A stretch of 64,000 bases of DNA, taken from positions 310,001 through 374,000 of the forward strand of contig NZ_JACWZY010000003.1 in the NCBI RefSeq assembly GCF_014699005.1. Direction: 5' to 3'. This stretch comes from Spirosoma profusum (lineage in GTDB: Bacteria; Bacteroidota; Bacteroidia; Cytophagales; Spirosomataceae). Position numbers and translations under genes: made by a program. The notes beneath the pieces are model-generated. The model had not been told where the DNA came from. It saw nothing but the letters and a program-made list of their open reading frames with translations, and ran no database searches. This document shows, one piece after another, positions 58,458 through 64,000 of this stretch (position 1 is the first letter of the stretch; the number at the start of each line of letters is the position of its first letter).

Positions 58458-61400
58458 CTAACGCACTTTCACACTAGCACTAGCTTCGTCATCTTCCCCA
58501 TTCTGGTAGCCATTGCCCGGCGTTGAGTCTGGGTCTGCTACGTCGGCGTCGATAAGCTGTGCCTGGATGGTACCGCTACCGGCAGGTTGCCACTTCAATG
58601 ATAACGTAGCGGATTTTCCGGCGGGCAGCGTGTTGATAAACGCTTTATAGGTCTGCCCATTCACCTGAATCCAGCCCGCCGGGCTTTGCGAACTGAACGT
58701 ACCGTTTGGCAATACAACCTGCACAACTACCGAAGCCGCTGACGACCCACCCCGGTTGCTAACCGTCAGCGTTGTGGTGACAAGCTCGGAAGCTACTGGC
58801 GTTACTTTATCCACTTTCGCCAGTAAGCTCAGGTCGGCGGTGTTAGCATCAGTGGTCGGTTGATTACCTGAAACGACGGGTAGTGGTACCTGATTCGGGT
58901 TGGCCGATGCCGAGAAGAAGTTGTCGTCTGTAGTACGTATATCGATGGTGGACGCATCGTCCTGGCCATCACCCGTGCCCGAATTAGGCTGGCTATCGGA
59001 GTCGGGTGTTTGGCTGGCGGTGATTTGCGCCGACGTAGCGAGGCCACCAAGTTGCGTGGGCGTAGCGTCGAAACTGATAGATGACAGACTATTAGCATTA
59101 ACTGTCCCGAGGTTGGCGCTTACGACGCCGTTGGCAAAACTTACCCCCGGCGAACTACTGCTCACAAAAGCTAATCCGGCCGGAAGCACACTTTTTAATT
59201 GAACACCCTGTGCATTATCTGGGCCGGCGTTGCTGGCTTGCAGCGTATAGGTTACTACGTCGCCAACCTTCGGCACTTTGTTGTTGACCACCATATTCAG
59301 TGATACGTCGGCACTGCCCGTACCCACCACTACGTTGCCCTGCCCGGACGTAGCACCCAAACCGCACGCATTTGCCACGGACGCCAGTTGATACGTTGTT
59401 GTTGCTGTGGGTGTTACCGAAACCAGATACGGATTCTGATACGTAGCGGTCACTGACTGCCCGTTCGTGAGCGTAAACGCCCACGGAGCTGGCCCCGTAA
59501 ACGTAACAGGCAACTGCGCCGACTGCCCCGCACTCACCACCGCATTTCCGCTCAACGTAGCAGTCGTCGGTTCACCAATTTTTACTTCAACCGGATCAGA
59601 TTCAACCTGGCAGGAACCGTACTGAGTCACGACGGAATAGACACCAGATTGGGTAGCGTAAAACGGTGAACTGGTTGCGTTGGGTATAATGACACCGTTA
59701 CGTTTCCATTGCGGGTTGCCGAATGCGTAATTAGTGGCACTTAACTGTATGCTGTTGTTGGGGCATAAGTGTTTCCGTTGATTCATTACGTTAACAATCG
59801 GTTTTGTTGCCGCGGTAGTTCCTACATAAACTTCCTTCGATAAGCCAGTACAGCCTCCACTTCCATTCGTAATACGCACCGTGTAAGTCCCAGATTGACT
59901 TGTGTAGTAAATACTTGCTGTGACGCCGTTAACCAGTATTCCATTGCGATACCATTGATATTGGTATCCGCTAAACTCACCATTACTATTAGTAGATAAG
60001 TATGCTGCGCTACAGGCCTCTATTACCTGAATTCTGGGCGTAGTCGTATTGGAAAAGGTAAGCGATACCGGCTCAGATGTGGCCGAACAAGAGCCTCTCG
60101 TAATCCGTAATGTATAGCTTCCTGAAGTCGTAACTGCATAACCCGAATTGGTTGCGCCGGGAATATCTACGCCATCCCGCTGCCACTGGAAACTGCCATT
60201 GTTAATACTAGAGTACAGCCAGCGCGTTTCTCCTGAACAAATCGCTTTACTGCTAAAACCATACGAAATGCTTACTTTGAGCTGGTCTACCAGCGAAACT
60301 GCGACTGAATTGCTTCGTGTTTCACAAGCCCCCTGTTTCAGCACAAAAGAATATACTCCTGATTGATAGGCATACTGATAGCTATTGTTTGATGTCAAAG
60401 GAGCTAATGTAGTGATGGCTGTTCCATTACGAAACCATTGAATAGAGTGATTATTAAATCCGTAAGACAGCCCGGAATTAAGATAGGCGATAGCGTTTAA
60501 GCCTGTACAATAAAGTGAATCAGTGGGAGGGGCTAAATGGGCGTAGAGTGACGATCCAAACTGAAGATAAATGGGTGATGATGTGACAGCACAACTCCCA
60601 TCTACGACCCTGACACTATATCGGCCTGTCTGATTCGCGGTATAGGTATAACTAGTAGCGCCGACAATATCGACATTGTCCCGCTTCCACTGAAAGCTGG
60701 CGGGTTCACCAACGTAGTAATTATTTATCGTTACAGGGCTGTCGGCGCATTGGGGAACTTCGCCAATCGGCGAAATCAAACTAGCGAAGACAGAGGTCGA
60801 AAAGCTCAGATTATATTGACCGGACGTAACCGTGCAGCCTGCCTGCCTGATTATAACTTTGTAAACACCAGCCTGTTGAGCGAGATGCGTAGACGAGACT
60901 TCACCGCTGACAGGACTGTCATTTAAAAGCCACTGATAAGAATCAGCGCCGTTGGTCGCTAAATTATTATACGTGTAAAGAGCAGGGTTTAGCCGAACGG
61001 AACTACCCGTACAAACGGTTGCTCCACCGTAGCTGCTTGCTCGTCGGTCAAATACATAAGCAGAAGTTAAATTGCCAATCGCCAGCGCATCACTTATTGA
61101 ACTCTCAACTTCCGGATTTGTAGCAATAATTTTCACCCGATAATTAGTCCCGTAAGAAAATGCACTTGATCCACTTGGCAGTGTTACCGAAATAGGGCTG
61201 GAAACACCACTGCTGAGTTTTTGAGCGTTTGTAAAGTTGCCGTTGGCGTCAGATAGCCACACATCAAACCTATTTCCGTTTCCAAAGCCTGGACCTGACG
61301 TGGTGAATGATACGTTGAACGTATTACCCGCACAGAGCGTAGCGTTAGAAAAAGCCGTTATGGCGATGGTGGGTAACGTATAAGAAACAGCGAAAGCGTC

Positions 61401-63665
61401 GGTTGTATAGAGGCCGCGCCCGAACGTAGCGGCTGCGATGCGGCCATCGGAAGGGCGATACTTCAACATATTTACTCGATAGTTTCCAATGCCATTGTTC
61501 GTTGGAGCCCAGTCAGGATTTGACGACGTAATATCAGTGGTAGACCATACGCCTAGTTCAGTCGCTAGCAAAACCTGTAGCCGGTTTTGCGGATTGAAAA
61601 TGGCGTAACGAACCGGGATATCTGGCAAGCCATGTCCCGGTTCATCTTTACTGAGCCAGATATTGCCGTTCGTGCTCGTATACCAAACCGATTTAACACC
61701 AAAATTGGAATACGTAACAAGCAGTTCGTTATCATCTACGCCCACATCGATACAGGAAACGACACCATTTTGTAGGTACGTATTGTTGCTAAGCGACGTA
61801 ACATTAGGAGTAGTCTGATTCAGGTTAGTTACCTTATAAATATGACCACCAGAAGTTCCCACAAATAACGACTGCTTATCGGGGCTGAGCTTAAAAAAGG
61901 AAGGCGTATTGTTTAAACCGGAAAGCGGTAACGTGGTGGAACTGGTTGTACCGCCAATACCGGTTATTTTACGGATTGAATAGCCATTGACGTAATCGTA
62001 GGCATAGAGTGTATTGGATTGACTATCGTACTCGGTCGGGTTATTAGATGTGGCAGAAGTACCTGCAATGTATGTCCAGCTATTTCCATTAGACAGGTAA
62101 TAGCTTCCGTAGTAGGAGGCCAAAACCTGGATGGTTGGATCGTCTTCGTCAACAAATGCGTATCCACCATCGTTGCCGCTATTGACAACGCTACTTCCAG
62201 TCGATAGATTTGGGTTGGGCACTTTTACAGTTCCTATTCCACGTGTGCCGCCTACCAAATAAGCGTTTCCAGGTGTAGCCTTCATGGCTACTGAATAAAA
62301 GCTACTCGATCGGTAACCTGAATTTCGGTTTATAACTGTGGGAGCTGGCTGAGGATTATTTCCCCAATCGGGCGACCACTCAATGCCTTGGTTACTGCTG
62401 AGCGCAACCCCCGTGCCACCCGGTTGAAACAGCAGCAGATTTTGGTATGAACTAGAGTTAGGATGGAGGGCAGAACTCCAGGTCGATCCACCATCACTAG
62501 AGCGATGCCAGTAAACACCACCCGCGTAAACATAATTAGGATCGGTCGGATGGACTGACAATGCTAAGTTATAATATCCATTTCCATTCGTAAAAAAACT
62601 GCTGGACGAAGCAACGGGGACCGCTATATCGGTCCAGGAAGCTCCACCATTAATGCTTTTCTTGAACCAGCGTAAATCTTGCGTGAAGTTTGGAGAATTA
62701 TAAGCGTGCGAAACACCGTAAATAACCTGATTCGTCCCTGAAGTAGAAGAGGCCAATGCCAGCTCTGTGCGAAGTCCACCTGTGGAACCGGGCGGAGTAA
62801 TTTCAGTCCAACTCGTACCCGTAGCATCGTTTGACTTGAAAACACGACTAGGATTGAAACCGGCATACAAAATACCATCCGAGCCGATTTCCAGGTCTGT
62901 TACGTTGTCGTTGGAATAATTGCCGCCAAGACCACCTACGCCAATCAACTGGCCTGGTGCCAGAGCGTAACTCCAGCTTGTGCCGCCATTGCTCGACTGC
63001 ACAATGCCATATCGGGTAGCCACAAACACTTTTCCAGTGCTGTTAACCACAATCCGCTGAATATATGATAAGCCCTGATTCACACCCGGATAGTTACCGC
63101 CGGGAATACTGCTGCTCAGGCGTGTCCACGTAACACCGCCATTGGTTGTTTTCCAGATGCCACCTCCAGCCAGGCCATCATACGTATCGCCAGTACCTGC
63201 GTACATCACCTGTGGGTTCGAGGGGTCGGCGGCAAGGGCGGTGATGACGGTGTTTTCCCACGTATCACTTACTGGTGTCCACGTAGCGTTGGCGTCGGTG
63301 ATGTCGTTGGTGTACCACAGTCCACCGCTTAAACTCCCCGCCCAGACTTTCTTGCGGGCTGGGTCGTTCAGGTCGAACATGAGCGCACGCGTGCGGCCGG
63401 CTATGTTGCTGGGGCCACGTTCCTGCCACATTACGTTCGGGATGGCACTATTGGTCTGTGCGGCCGGGCGATTTCTTAATTGCTGGCGGGCTGCTTCCAG
63501 ACGTTCGTACGGGATGGTGTCTAAAGCTGGGTCAACTAATCGACGATACTCGTCTTCTGCGATACGTCGAAGGGTGTCGAAGGGTTGGGACTGAGCTGAT
63601 ACAAGGGTAACGGAAAGCGAAAACAAAACAACGGCTAGTAGCCGATAAGCAGTAGAAAAGGGCAT
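58458..63665 (-). CDS. Giant secreted BNR-propeller / Ig-like / DUF11 protein
   Basis: 1735 residues; ATG at 63665 begins a signal peptide (RLLAVVLFSLSVTLVSAQ). Order seen: BNR/sortilin-type propeller about 75-760 (GGGIWKTTNGGVTWTRLSSS, VRYAIFNPQNRLQVLLATEL, AAATFGRGLYTTDAF); seven or eight divergent Ig-like units about 760-1450 (NGXYYTSQSGTYTVRI-type strands with a Cys pair); DUF11/CARDB-like repeats from about 1451 (VGDVVTYTLQASNAGPDNAQ) and 1605 (SELVTTTLTVSNRGGSSAAS). The end STPGNGYQNGEDDEASASV is nearly the same as that of the partial gene next to it. Probably a surface-exposed adhesin. Base composition differs between its parts. Confidence 0.86.
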   Translation of the reverse strand: MPFSTAYRLLAVVLFSLSVTLVSAQSQPFDTLRRIAEDEYRRLVDPALDTIPYERLEAARQQLRNRPAAQTNSAIPNVMWQERGPSNIAGRTRALMFDLNDPARKKVWAGSLSGGLWYTNDITDANATWTPVSDTWENTVITALAADPSNPQVMYAGTGDTYDGLAGGGIWKTTNGGVTWTRLSSSIPGGNYPGVNQGLSYIQRIVVNSTGKVFVATRYGIVQSSNGGTSWSYALAPGQLIGVGGLGGNYSNDNVTDLEIGSDGILYAGFNPSRVFKSNDATGTSWTEITPPGSTGGLRTELALASSTSGTNQVIYGVSHAYNSPNFTQDLRWFKKSINGGASWTDIAVPVASSSSFFTNGNGYYNLALSVHPTDPNYVYAGGVYWHRSSDGGSTWSSALHPNSSSYQNLLLFQPGGTGVALSSNQGIEWSPDWGNNPQPAPTVINRNSGYRSSSFYSVAMKATPGNAYLVGGTRGIGTVKVPNPNLSTGSSVVNSGNDGGYAFVDEDDPTIQVLASYYGSYYLSNGNSWTYIAGTSATSNNPTEYDSQSNTLYAYDYVNGYSIRKITGIGGTTSSTTLPLSGLNNTPSFFKLSPDKQSLFVGTSGGHIYKVTNLNQTTPNVTSLSNNTYLQNGVVSCIDVGVDDNELLVTYSNFGVKSVWYTSTNGNIWLSKDEPGHGLPDIPVRYAIFNPQNRLQVLLATELGVWSTTDITSSNPDWAPTNNGIGNYRVNMLKYRPSDGRIAAATFGRGLYTTDAFAVSYTLPTIAITAFSNATLCAGNTFNVSFTTSGPGFGNGNRFDVWLSDANGNFTNAQKLSSGVSSPISVTLPSGSSAFSYGTNYRVKIIATNPEVESSISDALAIGNLTSAYVFDRRASSYGGATVCTGSSVRLNPALYTYNNLATNGADSYQWLLNDSPVSGEVSSTHLAQQAGVYKVIIRQAGCTVTSGQYNLSFSTSVFASLISPIGEVPQCADSPVTINNYYVGEPASFQWKRDNVDIVGATSYTYTANQTGRYSVRVVDGSCAVTSSPIYLQFGSSLYAHLAPPTDSLYCTGLNAIAYLNSGLSYGFNNHSIQWFRNGTAITTLAPLTSNNSYQYAYQSGVYSFVLKQGACETRSNSVAVSLVDQLKVSISYGFSSKAICSGETRWLYSSINNGSFQWQRDGVDIPGATNSGYAVTTSGSYTLRITRGSCSATSEPVSLTFSNTTTPRIQVIEACSAAYLSTNSNGEFSGYQYQWYRNGILVNGVTASIYYTSQSGTYTVRITNGSGGCTGLSKEVYVGTTAATKPIVNVMNQRKHLCPNNSIQLSATNYAFGNPQWKRNGVIIPNATSSPFYATQSGVYSVVTQYGSCQVESDPVEVKIGEPTTATLSGNAVVSAGQSAQLPVTFTGPAPWAFTLTNGQSVTATYQNPYLVSVTPTATTTYQLASVANACGLGATSGQGNVVVGTGSADVSLNMVVNNKVPKVGDVVTYTLQASNAGPDNAQGVQLKSVLPAGLAFVSSSSPGVSFANGVVSANLGTVNANSLSSISFDATPTQLGGLATSAQITASQTPDSDSQPNSGTGDGQDDASTIDIRTTDDNFFSASANPNQVPLPVVSGNQPTTDANTADLSLLAKVDKVTPVASELVTTTLTVSNRGGSSAASVVVQVVLPNGTFSSQSPAGWIQVNGQTYKAFINTLPAGKSATLSLKWQPAGSGTIQAQLIDADVADPDSTPGNGYQNGEDDEASASVKVR

Positions 63666-63803
63666 AAATAACAAGCTACGGAACTGTACTTAATTAGCCT
63701 TAGCAAGTTACAAATTCTTCTTAAATTAGTGACTGTAAATAGTTTACTATTTGCCTATAAATCCCACAGTCTCAAAATGTCCTTATGGCATCTTCGCCGT
63801 CGT

Positions 63804-64000
63804 CTATTTCATTAAAATTGTTATCGCGGCTTCGTCATCTTCGCCATTCTGATAGCCATTGCCAGGCGTTGAGTCGTCATCGGCGGGGTTGCTTCCGGCA
63901 ATTTGAGCCATAACAATACCACCACTACTCGGCTGAACGGATAGTGTCAAAGTTCCCTTCTGTCCAACTGGAATCGAACCGATGGTGCCTGTTATCGTTT
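63804..64000 (-). CDS. C-terminal end of a paralogue of the giant propeller/DUF11 protein
   Basis: 65 codons visible before the stop TAG at 63804-63806; the gene continues beyond the window edge. The sequence TIGSIPVGQKGTLTLSVQ, then IAGSNPADDDSTPGNGYQNG and EDDEAAITILMK, aligns with the last ~65 residues of the 58458 gene (shared STPGNGYQNGEDDEA). It lies 138 bases upstream of that gene on the same strand, so the two are tandem paralogues, at least in their ends. The domain is DUF11/CARDB-like. Confidence 0.82.
   Translation of the reverse strand, partial: TITGTIGSIPVGQKGTLTLSVQPSSGGIVMAQIAGSNPADDDSTPGNGYQNGEDDEAAITILMK

Noticed and set aside
1-64000. tRNA, rRNA or riboswitch elements
   Set aside because: I looked for cloverleaf-like GTTCRA words and conserved rRNA or riboswitch stretches in the intergenic regions and found nothing convincing; a covariance-model search was not possible.

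Overview
The window looks like chromosome from a Spirosoma-like member of the Bacteroidota (order Cytophagales). The evidence is indirect: an ECF sigma / FecR / SusC / SusD set, giant secreted multidomain proteins with a T9SS-like tail, LytS/LytTR signalling, ThuA and Gfo/Idh/MocA proteins with Tat-type leaders, TANNTTTG-like promoter words, and near 50% GC. The genus is an inference. I see no rRNA, tRNA, CRISPR array, transposase or prophage structural gene.

Layout. 1-2.3 kb: end of a cyclophilin gene, then an overlapping operon (RmlD-like reductase, tautomerase-like protein, DUF167). 2.4-10.3 kb: a membrane-anchored AraC-HTH/TPR regulator and an 1847-residue secreted protein (SBBP propeller plus tandem Ig-like repeats). 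10.4-13.5 kb: two leftward beta-oxidation genes (acyl-CoA dehydrogenase, thiolase) that share a palindromic operator. 13.7-17.6 kb: a long inverted repeat, small unknowns, a methyltransferase and a Gfo/Idh/MocA oxidoreductase. 17.9-23.2 kb: an S53-like secreted protease and a LytS/LytTR pair. 23.5-27.3 kb: hemerythrin, ThuA, AraC and NTF2-like genes. 27.4-34.7 kb: SusD, SusC, FecR and an ECF sigma factor, all leftward. 34.9-43.3 kb: two TIM-barrel sugar isomerases, an M23 peptidase, a 1179-residue ThuA/PQQ-dehydrogenase/cytochrome c fusion and a Nif3-like protein. 43.6-51.6 kb: YgiQ, KptA, YifB/ComM, two unknowns (one AT-rich), an FHA-PrsW fusion and RsmH. 51.7-58.4 kb: a TlpA-like lipoprotein, a RecE-like nuclease cassette facing an XRE regulator, a disordered acidic protein, and a GHMP kinase next to GalU. 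58.5-64 kb: a 1735-residue propeller/Ig/DUF11 protein and the truncated tail of a paralogue.

How the genes work together. The SusCD set with its sigma/anti-sigma pair should import an oligosaccharide or related ligand. The Tat-type isomerases, ThuA and dehydrogenase genes nearby fit periplasmic oxidation and isomerisation of sugars, though no glycoside hydrolase is present. The GHMP kinase and GalU may together make a UDP-sugar.

For novelty, the strongest signals are: (1) a great excess of the word TACGT/ACGTA over most of the window, with sharp deserts inside two giant genes; (2) long, often perfect intergenic inverted repeats in several sequence families, two with the same 28-bp spacer and one forming the end of a coding sequence; (3) an ~85-residue module shared by two secreted proteins; (4) the XRE-regulated cassette with a RecE-like nuclease and two unknown proteins.
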